Positions 37,901-52,900 of a DNA stretch of 64,000 nt are shown in pieces. The translations under genes were made by a program, and so were the position numbers. Source of the stretch: Spirometra erinaceieuropaei (taxonomy: Eukaryota; Platyhelminthes; Cestoda; Diphyllobothriidea; Diphyllobothriidae); the NCBI GenBank assembly GCA_902702965.1, contig CACRXP010000143.1, positions 777,023 through 841,022 on the forward strand, given 5' to 3'. The notes beneath the pieces were generated by a model. It did not search any database, was not told where the DNA came from, and worked only from the letters and a program-made list of their open reading frames with translations. Positions within the stretch are counted from its first letter, which is position 1; the number at the start of each line of letters is the position of its first letter.

Positions 37901-40900
37901 ACACGCTTTCGATATGCTCTGACAGCCCCCTCAACCCTCTCCTCCATATTGACGTCTTTTGGCTGTTTAACTTTCGGTACCCTCCCTTATATTACTATGC
38001 AGACCTGATGATAATTAATCAAGCGCGTACGTTTGCCAGACCTGATTTCCTAAATTTGTCAATTCTTTATGAAAAAAATAAAAAAAGACTTAGAATAACC
38101 ACATTTGAAAGGGTTTCCGCGGAACCTTTTAGGGACAGGAGTGCGACCTCCAGAATTCACTAATTGGTGTATACTGTATGCGACCCATGTTTGGTTCCTA
38201 ATTCAAATCAGGGCAGCAAACGTTTGCCTTCACACTAAGTAGGCGAGTGCTGACCGACTATGCGAACGACACACATTCTGAGTCGCAGGACAGTAATCGG
38301 CAGGAGATTTCAACATCGCTTAGCTCTTGTCAAATGAACCGATTGGATAACCGAGAGTCAAATTCCCAGCAGATATATTTTGGCGGTCGGTCTGAAGACA
38401 TGAGATCAACACAGATACAGACTGCACCAGAACGCCAGTCAAGAAGGCCGTACTTTGCAGCTGAGACCTTACCTTGATAGCTTGATTTGAAAGCCGTCGA
38501 TCTGACAGACGATGCACTTCTGCCAGGATCCGATAAACCAGACGACGAGACACAGTTGCGGAGTTGAATTTAAGTAGAGTCGCCAACGCAGTGCGCAGGA
38601 TCTGACACAAGTACTCTCCCGCTGTCGATGGACTGAAATCTGACTGAGCGTCGTTCACAAAAGCGAAGATAAACTGCACCAGCCGGAGCATCAGTAGGAG
38701 ACCCGCGGCCAGTACATCAGAGGACCTGCAAAACCAGACACATGTTAGTAAAGGAGCCCCCCCCAGTGAGCATATCAGCTCATAAATTAGAGGCAACAAT
38801 ACCCAGAAGTCGCCTGTTGCAGCACTGTCGACTTCAAGAGAGCCGATAAAATCTCCTGCTTCAGTGAGGCGTCCACGGTGTTGGGGAGGTCCCCAGTGTC
38901 GCTTGTCAGGGCTTGAAACAAGCGCGTTAGGAGGGCCAAGAGGCGCGGCAGCGAGGACTCAATACTGGCTGGCTGACAAAATGCAAGAACCGTATTGGAC
39001 AGATGCACGGAGAGCGGCAGCCAATGAGTAGCGGCCAAGCAGGCGGCTTCAAGCAGAGCCCCCGTGGCAGGGCTGGATCGATTCGTTGAGGAAGCACGGG
39101 GTGAGGAAAAGGAGGCGGCCATTTCAGACACCTGAGTCCACATTTCTAAGGCCAGATTCTGCAACTCGAGAGGGAGGGACGACAGTGGCACCAGGTCCAC
39201 GCCACGACTTCGTAGAAATTCGCCACCGCAGCTGGGTGACAGCAGATTCTGGGCGTTTGTTGAGGTGGCGGTGCAGCGTGCAATCAGTAGGCCGCCCACC
39301 TCCCAGGCACTTGTTAGCACCGCCTTCTGACTTTGGCTTATGTTCTTCTGTACGGCATTGGCGAGACTGGGTGGTGGCAAAAAGGGACAAAGTAAACGTA
39401 TGGAGTGAAACGCAAACTTCCGCATCCTTTACACCCCAAAATGGTGGCTGAAAAGTTCCGACTTGTGCGTCGCATTACTCGAATAGAGCGCTTTTCTATC
39501 ATCGCAAAGTTTTAAGGTGACTCCATAACCAACACCTTCTAAGTAGGGTGCCTGGGACTACCCCTGGTTAGGCAGGAACTACAAGAAAAAGTAAGAAACC
39601 TAACTTTCCGAAGCCGTACTTATTTGTGCCTATGCCGAATATAACCGGTACTGACTTGGTCTGTTCAAGTGTTGCGTTTAGGCAATGAGTACACTTAAAG
39701 CACTCCAATTATCGAGCCTCGAGTGGCAGGTTAAAAGGGAAGACACTAAAGTGCGGGATTTTATTGTGAACAGAATCCTGGATTGCAGTTTCGGGCCTCA
39801 TCGGGTCGTGTGCTGTTGGCATTTGGTCTTGTCTGAGAGCGAGAAAGAGGGACAAGGTGGAACTGTAGAGGTAGCTTTTTTCACAGTTTTGTTGGAGCAG
39901 GTTCAAGCACCCGTGTCAGAATGGTGTGCATTTCATTAATTGAGGTGCGACATGTTCAAGTAGAGGGTGCACCGTCATCACTGCCAAAATAGTCGCGTCC
40001 GCGCATGTTACAGTCGGTTAGACTGGGATGTCAGTGTATCTGGAACTGTTCGCTGACCACTGAAACCATCATTTTCTGTTGTCGACGACAGATTACTGTT
40101 GGAATCCTAGGGGCAGCTCGGTTATTAGCATCTTTTGACGGCCTGATGATCTTACATAGGGATTTCGGTCGATCCTGGGGCCCAACGCGCAACCGCCCAC
40201 TTATTCGCCAGCTATTAAACAGCAAATTGCTGTTACCAACACCGAGAGGCTGGCCGTCAGAATTCCCCTTGAAACCAAATGACCCAAAGATGTGATCTTC
40301 CTGTAAGACACGTTTGAGGACATCAGATACAGACATTGTGAATATGCGTGCAACGTGTAGATGAGGTCAAACTTAGGACACAGACGACATTAGTGCAACG
40401 GAGGGGGTGGTGAATCTGGAGGAGATGGTAAGGGGAAGACGCATGGCCGCCCCAGGATATGAGACCTTAAACCAGTAATGTGAGAGTGAACGATCGAATT
40501 TCGTCGAGGCCAAACTTTTCGAGGTAGTCGTTTTTATTGAGTCATTTTAACGGCATCGGGTGCGGACAGTATGAGCTCGTAATCATTGTATTCATGTAAC
40601 AAAACTAATTACACACAGGCGAAATCAATGCAGTAGTAAGCGGTGGAGAGCGGGTTTCAGAAAATACAGAGTAGGGCTGTGCTTAAGTGGCGGGGCTAGA
40701 GATACAGCCAGCAGAAGCCAACGCTAACAATAGCGAACAACCCTCACCGTCGATAAATCGGTGACTAATACGTGCTACCTAATAGACATACGTAGCAAGG
40801 AATACGCAGCTATTTGTTTCTACTAACGACAGAAAGTTGGCGGACAGATCTCTTTCCCATACAAGCGAAGATGCGAGTTCCAGGAAGTAGTTGCTAAGTA

Positions 40901-43900
40901 GAAGAAGAAAAAGCGACCGCTGAAACAAGGTCTTTATTCGCCTGACATTTCGGATTCTCACTTGAATCCATCATCAGAGACAGTTGCAGAAAAGGGTGAC
41001 TCGTGCACAGGAAGTTGCAGTAATTATAGGATGCAGTCGCTATGCTACCGCATACCTATAGCAATTAACCGCGCTCCCCTTCATGAAGGATCGTTGCCCG
41101 CTGGTGCGCTAATTGCTTGCTGGCCGGCATGCAAGTTGTTAATTACCGAAATGTCATCACCCGTGTTGGCTGCTGGCGTGATGATTGCTCGGCCATCTGG
41201 CTCACCGGCTTGCGCGCGCCCTGAGCGGTCAGTTACCTTGGCCAGCCTATGCCTCAGCACGGAGTATGGAGTGGGCATGTCGTTGCACTTGTTGATTGAT
41301 TGAAGTCCCATGAACCATGACTCAAGCAACTCGCGGCTCACACGATTATCTCCTCTCGCGAGTATTTCGGCCTCATCGAACTTGAATGTGTGGCCGGGTC
41401 TCGTCGAATGGGCCGCGACCTAAGAGTTGGCGTCATTTCTCCGTACCGCTGCCGCGTGTTCGGTAATTCGCGTTCCGAGCAGTCTTCCAGATTCTCCGAC
41501 GTAGTCGCTTTGTCCGCAACTGCACCAGATCCGGTAAAGGACTCCAGATGTTTCATGCCGTGGCAGTGGGTCTTTTGGTCTCATCACCTGACGCCTCATG
41601 GTGGCCTCCGGACAGATCTCTTGTTCACACCCATGACCAGTTGTTCTATTAGTTCGTCTCATATGAACAGGTTCGCAATCAATCTCAATCGACGAATTCA
41701 TCTAATCACTCTCAATTACACTCACAATGACGATAATACCAAGGATTTGAGCGGGTAAGTGTGGTCTTGAAAGGCAGGAATGGATGTGCCGGCCATGCAA
41801 GCGGATACAACCTCAAAGTTCGAATCGTTGTTTAAAACAGAAGCGTGTGCAATGTACTAGCACGCCCGTCGACTTTACTGTTGAAAAATCTCCAAAACCA
41901 TTTTCCGCTGAAGGAAGGTGGAGACAGACAAACAAGACGATTAAAGGCTACCTAAAGTCATTATCCATCCTATCTCGTATTTAAGGGCGTTTCCTCTCAA
42001 TGGTCGGATGACCGTCACTATGCTACTGTCTGCGAGGACTCAAGTTCAGAAGCTACAGCGCACGAGCGTGTTAAACATTTGACTCTTGAATAATCTATTA
42101 ACTTATTTACTGCCCGCAGTGAATGGAGCCAGTGTTTGCTGAAAATTTTAAATTTATGATTTCAAAATCAAGCGTATTCCTACTCTTTCTCTTTCTGCAA
42201 TTCGGTCGACAAAGCGCTAAGTATCCACGTAATACTACTTAACTGACGAATGGTCAAATGTAAACTCAAACAGTGTCCTAAGAAAAAGTTGGTGACCGCT
42301 TACTCTGATAGGGTCGGTCCGAAACTGTCTGTGGTCAGGTCAACGCGGGAAAGAAGAATCTCACGAAGATGATCCATGTAAAATGTCCATTGCTTGTAGT
42401 TTTTTGCAGAATGCAGATGAACCAACACTTCCCTGGAACGGAGAATAAGTTTTGCTATTTCGTGAACTCAGAGAATATGGCTGGGGAATAGGGTCTAGAA
42501 ATCTTTACAGTAACATCATGAAAATCTGACGAAAATCTTCAATGACAAGTAGGTCAGCGCGCAAACACATAGACTGAACTTAGAAAACTAATCCAACATA
42601 ATTATGACGCCATAAATCATTATGTCAAGTAGTTTGTGGACGACTGTGGTCGCATATATCAATCCGCCGTCGGTACCTTAAAACAGCAAAACGGAAGGGA
42701 TCTCTAGTGGACGGGAGACCTTGTTTTTTTATAGAGGAGCATACCCGATTCTGGAAATTGAAATCTATTCACTTCGAATAACAGGACTGTCGGAAAGGTC
42801 TAACTGGTGATTAACCATATAAAGAGAACAAATGTGTTGAAATTGCGTTCACCGATCGAATAAGGCGACATGGTCATGCCGTTGTGACTAGAGGCGCAAC
42901 GAGCCCGGTTGAATGGTGGGTCGGTTAACCCAGTGACGCATGATCCCTGGTTCGAATCCCAGGTGCTCAAAACCGGAGCTTGGGTATGGCTGGCTTATGA
43001 TGACCAATATGCAAGAGGTGACCGTTCCAGTCTTCCTTGTCTTTATTGGCACTCCTTCCAGAAAATATCGATGATCGTTACGCAACTGCTCTCTTTGACT
43101 CTAGATCGAGCCTCAAGGCACAACAGCACAAGCATGTCCCGTGACCTGAATGGTGAACGCAAGTTCAACATAGTTAATATTTCCGATCGCGACTGATGGT
43201 GGAACGTTCGACTCAGTTCGAATCGCAAGTCATCCATACCTGTAATTGAGTATGGCTGGCTGATGACGGCTAAGTAGCCAAAAATGGACATTCCAGCATT
43301 CCCTATCCCAGTGGGTCTTGAACAAGTTCGGCAGTAACAACCAAATAGGCAGCTTCAATGGTGCATCGTTAAGAGCGCAGAAACGAGGGGACGTGACCAG
43401 AGCAATTACTAGTATCGTCTGTAACGCAAATCACGGAGGTTTAACCAAAATACAGGAATGTTATTAAGGATTGAACGAATTACGTGGGAAAGGATAGTGC
43501 AGTATATTTTAGGGTAGTAGGCTATGCCCTTGATGATCTTATTGAAAACGGTACGTAAAATATAAATGTTAAACGCCCATCGTACTAAAATGTTGCCAGT
43601 AACATATTAGTTTACGGAAAAGGTTTTACAGTGCAAGACTGCGAAGACTGCGGCAGGGGGACTTTTCCATGTACACACGAAATTTTAAGTGCAATTATAT
43701 ACAATCAGCAAAAGACTGATTATCATGTAGAATAATCAGAAGAAACTTCAGTCACGACAGAATACCAACTTGCAAATGCGCGTTTTATTCGACCACGTAC
43801 AAAATCCTACTCGCTAAAAACGACTACGTAAGTTAGATGCATTTTCCTCTCACTAGTTTTCGATGCCCTTGTTAAGCCAAACACATTCATAGACAACGGG

Positions 43901-46900
43901 CGCGTTCAATGTTTAGAAAACTATGTCTTCTCGTCTCGAAAAACGGTACCTTTCGCTCTCAAATGCTTGCAATTATGAGATTTTGAAGACTTTGAAAGGT
44001 CTATTCCAATAGTGTCCAACGCCTTTTATGAAGTATATGAGCTAATTCCCGTTCACTGCAAAATATTACGCATTCCGATGACACCTTTTTAATAACGCAA
44101 ATAATTGTATGATTTTGTTTGCGTGGAACGTGCACAGGCTGTGATTAGGAATTCATAAGATCAAATACCACGGGATATCGGTTTCGAAATTAATCAGACA
44201 TTTAAAAAAAATAAGACTAAAGTGTACTCTCTCTTAGAGAGAGAAATTCGAAGACGTCATTCTCTAAAAGATGAGAAAAAGCCCCCTTTTCTGCAAAATA
44301 TGATTAAATTTACAGGTGCAACGAAAGTCCGTAGTCATTTCTCAGCGTGAGATATTTACAGGCAGCCTCAATGACAAGCCAAAAAGCCGGAATTCTAGCC
44401 TGCCTGAAGTATTTTGGGATTCAGCTGCATGACAATCGATTTTATAACTCCACTTTGGCAATCCTTTCTGACCAAAATTAAGTTCCAGTATCTCGGTCGA
44501 TGTTTCCCTTGTTACCTTGCGCGTCGCTTCAACTCAGATCACGGAATTCAGTCCATTTGTGTGTTTGCCAGTTGGGTGGCAAACTGGTGGACTGGCTCAG
44601 ACAACGATGGCACCTTCTTAATGGCGCTTTGCCCTTCTGTGTATGTGAGTTATCCTGGCGCGTGAGTTTGGAGGCTCACGTCGTGCGTGTGGCACGCGCA
44701 GACGGGCTTTCTGCGTCAATTTCCGGAATCAAACGCCTAACCTGCTGAAACAGTGGACTGTTGCCTGGGTCCCAGCGCAGTTATCCCTACAAATAGTCTG
44801 ATGCGCTCGAATCTATGTCAGTGTGATAAAAGCCGTGGCTTGGAAGATGGCCAACTGACGAAATACTGTCATTTTGAGCTAACTCACGCGCAAGTCACAG
44901 TCCCTGCTCTCACCCAGATGTGGAGACAGTGTCGGTAGACAGTGTCCGCAACAACGGCCGGACTGCCACCTCACGCGTGTCCATCACTGAGCCAATCCCA
45001 GCACCACACAACTGACAGGCTCGGAGAGAGGAGAGAATGAAATCAGCCAGGCTCAATTATAACTTCCTAATGCGGTGTCTATGGCACTCTCACGAAAGTG
45101 AGATCAAAGTCACGTTTCCCATGAAAAACTCGCACATCTTTCGAGGACAGGGTCGTGTGTGGCACGCACGGACGGGTTGTCCAGCTTATAAGACACTGCG
45201 CTCGACCACACCTCGGATCTTGCCACCGGAGCCCGACTGGTGAAGAAGGGCGAGTGCGTTAGATGCTTCGCAAGTGCGTCGTAGGGTAGGTGCTGGACGG
45301 TCGCACTCCTCCCGTATTTACGTTCAGTCTACACAACCACTAGCTCCCGACCTCGCTCGCTTTCGCCGATTCGTAGGAAGATGCCTAGTGACTCGAAAAG
45401 ACCGCAATAACTTGAATGACAACACCCGCCCTAAAGCGGACAATGTTGTAACATGAAGGTGATCACGCTACTTCAATGAAAAAAAATGATTAGAGCCGGT
45501 CGGGGTGAGGTTTGGTTCCGAAGCCCCACCTAAGTGATACCAAATGATTAGCCTTATAAAGCATTCTAGTAGATGCGAGTAAGCTGACTTTACAAATGTC
45601 ATGTATTTGCATCTTGCCTAGAATTTTAATCCAGCGAGTGACTGTGCCATGGGGGGAGTGCTTCAGGTATTAGTTCACAAGCGTTTCCCTGTGCATGCTT
45701 GGCGTCCCGCTTGCTCCTCTTTATTATCCTGATCCAGCGAGTAGCCAGGTAGACTTGCTAATGCAATTGTTCGGACGTTCTGGAACTCCGTCGGTTCCAC
45801 TACAGTGACAATGCACTGCGAACTACCACGCGATTCCCACAGTGGCCTTCCGGCAGTGATTGCGCCCTCCTTATCCTCTCAATCCAGCGAGAGGCTGTGT
45901 CAGGGGGGGGGGAGTGTGTACACGCCATCTTCACTCGCTTCGCTGCACCTGCTTCGAGCTTTGCTTGCGCTCTCTTTTTCTTCCTAACCCAGCGAGTGGC
46001 TAAGTCAAGTATGCTAACTAATATTGTTTTAATTGACAAACCATATGGTATCACTAAGGTGGGGCTGTAGAACCAAACCTCGCCCCGTTCCGCGCTGTTT
46101 ACTTACAGGAGTCAACTTCCATTTTAAGGAGGGATCTGTCGCGGGCAGCCATCATGACCAGTCTGGCGTCATTGCTCAAGACCTCGCTGCCCCAGGGTCA
46201 TTCACCCCTTGCAGCGAGCCGTTCCAGACGCGCTGATCTGAAGACACTCGACCGACTTCAGCTCGAACACAATTACGTCCACACAGTGTCGCGGTTACCC
46301 CCATGCGCCACTTGAACGCGCCACCCCCTGCAACCAGCAGAACAAGCCACTGGGACACCCCGCCTCGGCAAATGTAACACACACTGACTGGCCACCACTT
46401 GAGCTTGGTCCACGTGTCTACGAAAGCGGCCGCCAACACTATCTCAGGGACTCTCAGGCCTGACTGGACGCAGTCAACACCAGGCCTGGCTTCGCCAGTG
46501 GTCACTGCCGCCTGAGAGGACAACCGCGAGTTCGGTGCACAATAAACCCCTCATTCTGGTGCCTTCCGTCTTCTCCTTCCAACATTACGATTTGACCTGG
46601 AGACGGTAGAGCCCAGGCTACCCACTCTCAGGATGACTAGACGCAGTCAACACCAGCCCGGGTTCACCGGTAGCGACTGCCGCCTGAGAGGACAACTCCG
46701 GGTTCTGCGTACGATAAACTCCTCATTCTAGTCTTCTCCCTTCAACTTGGGATCTGACCTGACGATTGTCGCTCACATGCTGCACACACTCACACTGCTT
46801 AGTCGCAACAGGTCTGTCCAAAAGTAGTGACCACCAAATACCACATTTATCCGGCTTCATTTTAAACAGCGGTGGAGGGAAACCCACGTACCTGACCAGC

Positions 46901-49900
46901 GATTGCGTAATCTCCAGGCTGGTCCAGCAGTCTAATAATAAGCGAAAGAGTTCAAGGTTGAGGTGCTGCTCATAACTTGCATCGCCGTACGTGGCGGAGG
47001 CCTCTGTCGTGTTCGTCGAATCGCCCTGCAGCCATGCGTGACGCACCAGGATGGCGAGTAAATCCGCGGCCGCCTCCCGTTCCGCCGGTGTCGTCGGCAG
47101 CACCGGTGCCAGCGACCCGCCCGACGGAGAAGCCCAGTCGGCCAGTAGGAGACAGAGATCGATGGCCAGGGAGGAGAGACTGCGCTGGGAGTTGTCGTTG
47201 GCGGCACTGGGGGAAGAGTCGAGGAGGGGAGTCGACTCTGATGCAAGATATGTCAGCAGGGGAGCTAGCCAAAGTTGCCCAAAAGGTCGAAAAACCTGAA
47301 AGAACGGTGAAAGGGAACGCATGACAGCAAATTGATCGCATAGCGGGGTATAGTAAAGGGGAAAGCAGAACCCATCGTAGATGCATTTGCTCATGTTGGC
47401 TTGAAATAAACAAAAGCTTCGAAGAGGAGGAGGAGGAGGAGGAGGAGGAGGAGGTGAAGGAGGGCAGAATTGACGCCAATGTATATTTCATATAGAAGAC
47501 TGACCAGCCGTGTTTCAAATATGCCAAAATGTCGGATACCGAAGGTCCTAAAAGCCAGTGATTTCGGTGATTCAACATCAGGTCAACAAACCCACGTAAA
47601 GGGATGGACATTCAGACGGCAAGTCAACCCTTTCGTGACAAGTGGTTCAAAACCATTCATTTTCCTTCTACTGGCACCGATAAGGTAGAATATGTGAGTC
47701 AGGGGTTTAAGTTATCAGCTTGTATTGGAGTTGGCTGCAGGTGGTGATATCGCCGGCCATGGCACTTAACCTTGGTCTGGTTAAATTTTAGTATAATCAG
47801 CGCACAGTTTTCGGATAAAAANNNNNNNNNNNNNNNNNNNNNNNNNNNNNNNNNNNNNNNNNNNNNNNNNNNNNNNNNNNNNNNNNNNNNNNNNNNNNNN
47901 NNNNNNNNNNNNNNNNNNNNNNNNNNNNNNNNNNNNNNNNNNNNNNNNNNNNNNNNNNNNNNNNNNNNNNNNNNNNNNNNNNNNNNNNNNNNNNNNNNNN
48001 NNNNNNNNNNNNNNNNNNNNNNNNNNNNNNNNNNNNNNNNNNNNNNNNNNNNNNNNNNNNNNNNNNNNNNNNNNNNNNNNNNNNNNNNNNNNNNNNNNNN
48101 NNNNNNNNNNNNNNNNNNNNNNNNNNNNNNNNNNNNNNNNNNNNNNNNNNNNNNNNNNNNNNNNNNNNNNNNNNNNNNNNNNNNNNNNNNNNNNNNNNNN
48201 NNNNNNNNNNNNNNNNNNNNNNNNNNNNNNNNNNNNNNNNNNNNNNNNNNNNNNNNNNNNNNNNNNNNNNNNNNNNNNNNNNNNNNNNNNNNNNNNNNNN
48301 NNNNNNNNNNNNNNNNNNNNNNNNNNNNNNNNNNNNNNNNNNNNNNNNNNNNNNNNNNNNNNNNNNNNNNNNNNNNNNNNNNNNNNNNNNNNNNNNNNNN
48401 NNNNNNNNNNNNNNNNNNNNNNNNNNNNNNNNNNNNNNNNNNNNNNNNNNNNNNNNNNNNNNNNNNNNNNNNNNNNNNNNNNNNNNNNNNNNNNNNNNNN
48501 NNNNNNNNNNNNNNNNNNNNNNNNNNNNNNNNNNNNNNNNNNNNNNNNNNNNNNNNNNNNNNNNNNNNNNNNNNNNNNNNNNNNNNNNNNNCAAAGAATC
48601 CAGGTCCAAATCCCCGGTCATGCAGACCAGCGATTGGGTATGCCCGACAAACGATGGCTAATAAGCCGGAAACGTCTGTCGCAGTTGATGGTCCACCCTC
48701 TACAAGGTTGCATTTCAAAATGCGACTGTTTGCAAGGGCTCAAAATTGAGACAAAAATGTGCAACGGGTCAAGTTAAATAGGTGATAAGTGCGAGGTTTC
48801 GAACTTACAAGACGGGTAAAGGCAAGAATCTGGTCTCTGTCCTTCGGCAGTAGTCGGGTGAGCAAGTCAGGCAGAAAGACAAAGTTGAAGAACTTTTCGT
48901 TCGTCTGCGTGGCGCAGACGGTCGCAATAAGGCAGCTGAGAGCTGCCGTCCACAGATCAATCTGCAATTCTCTGTTGAAGCTCTCTACCGCCTCGCCGAT
49001 GATCATACCGGGTTGGCAAGTGAGTCCGTCCTGCAGACATGAGTGAGCCTTCCTGGAAGGCAGAAAGAAAATAGGATCTTCAAATACAGGATATCGGGGG
49101 TCGGATAACAGCAACAGCAGCATTTGTCCCGGGGTTTCGCAGCCAGTAAAACCGCCAACCGAAATGATAAGCGGCATTTAGTTTTACGCTGTGACCAATG
49201 CATCTGCTTAGCCTCACTAGTTTGGTTGTTGTAAGTACAGCAGGTGAGCTAAATCATGAAATTTCAACCGAAATTCTGAAAGACGTTTCTGTTTTGAAAA
49301 GATTAACTAATTAGGGTTGTAAAACTAGTCAACCCGCAACATAATTCTATGGTATTTCAGTTACCTCAGGATGCAGGCTTTCGAATAAAGTTCCTTCCTG
49401 TTGCATGAAAAAACGACACTCTATAAAAACGACTATTTAAATAGCATGAATTTTCGCATTGATCTTCGATGCCCCTGAATTTCCAGTTATATTTCATGGA
49501 AAACATGCATAAAAACATTCATTCTTTTGCTCATTCGGTAGATACCTACGTCTTCTTCCAATCTCATACTCGAAGGAAGGGTATAATTCGGTTTTCAAAA
49601 ACTTTTCCAATTCCCGAATAATGCTGAAACTACACTACCGTTACACTTGGATTGAGGGTTTCCGAACTACAAGCTGTATATTTTCCGCGTATGGAAAATC
49701 ATACATTTCTCTACGGAAATAAAGGAGGACCATATAGGATTCCCAAAATTTAGCAGTAGATTTGATCCCTATTGTCAACTTTACAAGCCACATTGGTAAA
49801 TGCAGAGACAGGACGATTTATGAACGGCCGTTTCACGGTATTTAAAAGTCCCACAATTAGAAACTCTTTCTAAACCGAATTATCTCTCTCTCCTTCGAGT

Positions 49901-52900
49901 ATAAGTTTAGAAGAAGACGTAACTGTCTACCGAATGAGCGAAAGAATTAATATTTTTGTGCATGATTTCCATGAAATAAAATTGAATTTTTGAGGGCAAC
50001 GAGAATCGATGAGAAAAATTAATGCTACGTAAGTAGTCATTTTTGGCAGAGTGTAGTTTTTGCATGCAGCCGGAAGGAAGTTCATTCGGAAGCCGGCATG
50101 CTGAGGTAGCTGAAATATTATAGACTTACGTTGCAGGCTGACTAGTTTTACAACCCTACTTAATTAATCTTTTCGAAACGAAAACGCATTTCGGAATTTC
50201 GGTTGACATTTCATGAGTTAGCCTATCTACTGTGGCCACCGCAACGGGCCGAACAGTTGGTGTGCTGTACCAAAACGCGGAAGTCCGCATGAGTCAATAA
50301 CTACCTTCATACATGGCAGAGGCGTGGTGGTACGTTTACAAGTATGCTTATATGTCGCGGAAGCCACTGCACCCATTACCATCATCCGTTGACTGACGGT
50401 CTCGAACAACAATCGACTGGCTCATGGGAGAGGGGAGAGAGAGTGAAGACAACACTGGGGGAGTTATCTCAACGGCACATTGGCGTACTTCGACTGAGAG
50501 TCAGGCTGCAATGGTTCCTTTTTAATATGGCCCTCATGGCATGCCCATCGAGGTGAGATTCGAAAATACTATTATATCCTGGCACATTTAGTGGGGACTA
50601 ATCGTACGAGTGGCAAGCGTAGACTCGGGGTTTAACTTTGCTGGCCGATGCATCCGCGCCCACGTCTAGTCATTTGGATGCATGTCTTCGTGGACCGACG
50701 CCTAGTAGTCTTCATCCAAAGTCTTTACGACCTGATAAATGATTGTTGTAAAACGCTACTCACATCAGTGTCCACTGCAAAAGGACAGAATAATAGGGAA
50801 TGAGTCATATAAAGTGGGAGTAACAATCAGCTAGGAGACCGGCTTATGTAAAATCACTATCCTCGCACGGATTCTCGGCACCATGGCTGTCTTTATTCCA
50901 CTCTCGTTTTCGCATAAAGCCCAGATTGACTGCGCGTAGCTTCGTTTCAAGCAATAGGAGCGCTGACGATACCATTTTATTCTAGAAGTCACTGTAAGTC
51001 ATCAACACGGCATTGTTCACCTAAACATGAAAACACAGGTTTGTCATCGCACTTTGTTTGGCGGAGGCCGACATATTACGGTATCCTAGAGCAAGAGTCC
51101 CGGGATAGATACGTTATTACAAAACTACGTTCCATGCCGACTGTTTCTGAAGCAAAGACATTTTTCATTGCAATAGGCAAATAATCAGCAAAGCAAGAGC
51201 CAGAACTACGAAGCATCGTGGTGAAGAGGAAAACGCCGTAAATACAAGGCGCGTACGAGATACGGAAGACAACTCCAGGGAGTTACGAACAAGCACCGAC
51301 TGGCAGCAACGTCGGAATGAAAAACACACTCGGAAGCCCAACCTGCTGAAGTCGGAAGAGGGGGTTGGTGGCCAGGCTGATGATTCTACTAAAAGCGTCT
51401 TAGAGGAAAATGGGTGTTGAACGGTCACTCAATAAATAGTCGTATAGAGGTACCCGTGGATTACGCGGCTATGTGCAATCACCTGAAAAATAGCCGGGCC
51501 AACGGGGTCAAGCAAGATGGCTGGAGTGCTGGACAGAAGGCATTGGATCTTTGTCGACCCAAAATTGACAGTCTGTAAAATCAGCATGAAGATGCGAGCG
51601 TTCGTTTTGCAGTGAGGGAAGGAGTTTAGATCGCGAGGGCAGGAAGTCTATTCTCCTGACCCTTCGGAAACTCACTCAAACCTATAAACAAAGACGGTGG
51701 CAGAATGGGGGATAATGGACGCAAAACGGACGCAGTAACTGTTGGATGCTGTTGCCGTGGCAACACACATAGACTATAAGTAGCATTCAACGAATTCATC
51801 ACCGATGGTTGCAATTGATGCGGTGGTTGCTTGCTCGCCTGCATTCAAGCTGTCGGTTGTCGCGATTGCACCGCTGGTGCTGATTAATAGCGTTACAATT
51901 ATTCACCTGAGAATGGGAGGCGCCAAGCGAGCACACGTCATGTTCTGTCGACCACATTTCCTCCTTCCCGACCGATTTCTAGGAATCGATTATGCGTAGG
52001 GGGATTCACCGAGTGTAACTTATTCTGACATAATGCCTGCGTCTGGTGCAGAATATGCGCCCTACAGTAGATGGGCTAAATCATGAAATGTCAACCGAAA
52101 TTCCGAAATGCGTCTTCGTTCCGAAAAGATTAATTAAGTGGAATTGTAAAACTAATCAGTCTGCAGTATAATTATGTAAAAATTTACATATCTCAGGATG
52201 CCGACTTTCGAAAGAACTTCCTTTCGGGTGCATGCGAAAACTATACTCAGTAAAAACGACTACTTACGTAGCATGCATTTTCTCATTGATTTTCGATGAC
52301 CCCTAAAAGTCCAATTATATTTCATAGAAAACATGCATAAAAATATTCATTCTTTCGCTCATTCGGTAGAAAATTACGTCTTCGTTCAATTTTATACTCG
52401 GAGGAGGGACAGAATTAGGTTTTAAAAAGTTTCTGATTTTGAGACTTTTAAATACCGTGAAATGGCCGTTCATAAAACGTCATGTCTCTGCATTTACAAT
52501 TGTGGCTTGTAAAGTTAACAGTATGGATCAAATTCAATGCTAAATTTTATGAATGCTATATGGTCCCCCTTTACTACCGTGGAGGAATGTGTGGCTTTTC
52601 GTACGCGGAAAATACATGGCTTGTAATTTGTAAACCATGAATGCAAGTGGGACGGCAGAGCGGGTTCAAAATTATTCGGGAACTAGAAAAGTTTTTGAAA
52701 ATCGAATAATACCATTCCTTTGAGTATGGGAGTGGACGAAGACGTAATTTTCTACGAATGAGCGAAAGAATGAATACTTTTATTCATGTTTTCCCTGAAA
52801 TATAATTGGGCATCGAAAATTGATGAGAAAAATGCATGCTATTTAAGTAGTCATTTTTTCCAGAGTACGGTTTTTGTATGCAGCCAGAAGGAAGTTCGTT

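Noticed and set aside
46970..47611. 213-codon minus-strand frame upstream of the exon at 46.9-47.3 kb as extra coding sequence
   Set aside because: It runs in another frame through an (AGG)n tract and has no match to DNA-PKcs.
47772..48749. Very long open frames on both strands
   Set aside because: They are mostly N from the assembly gap.
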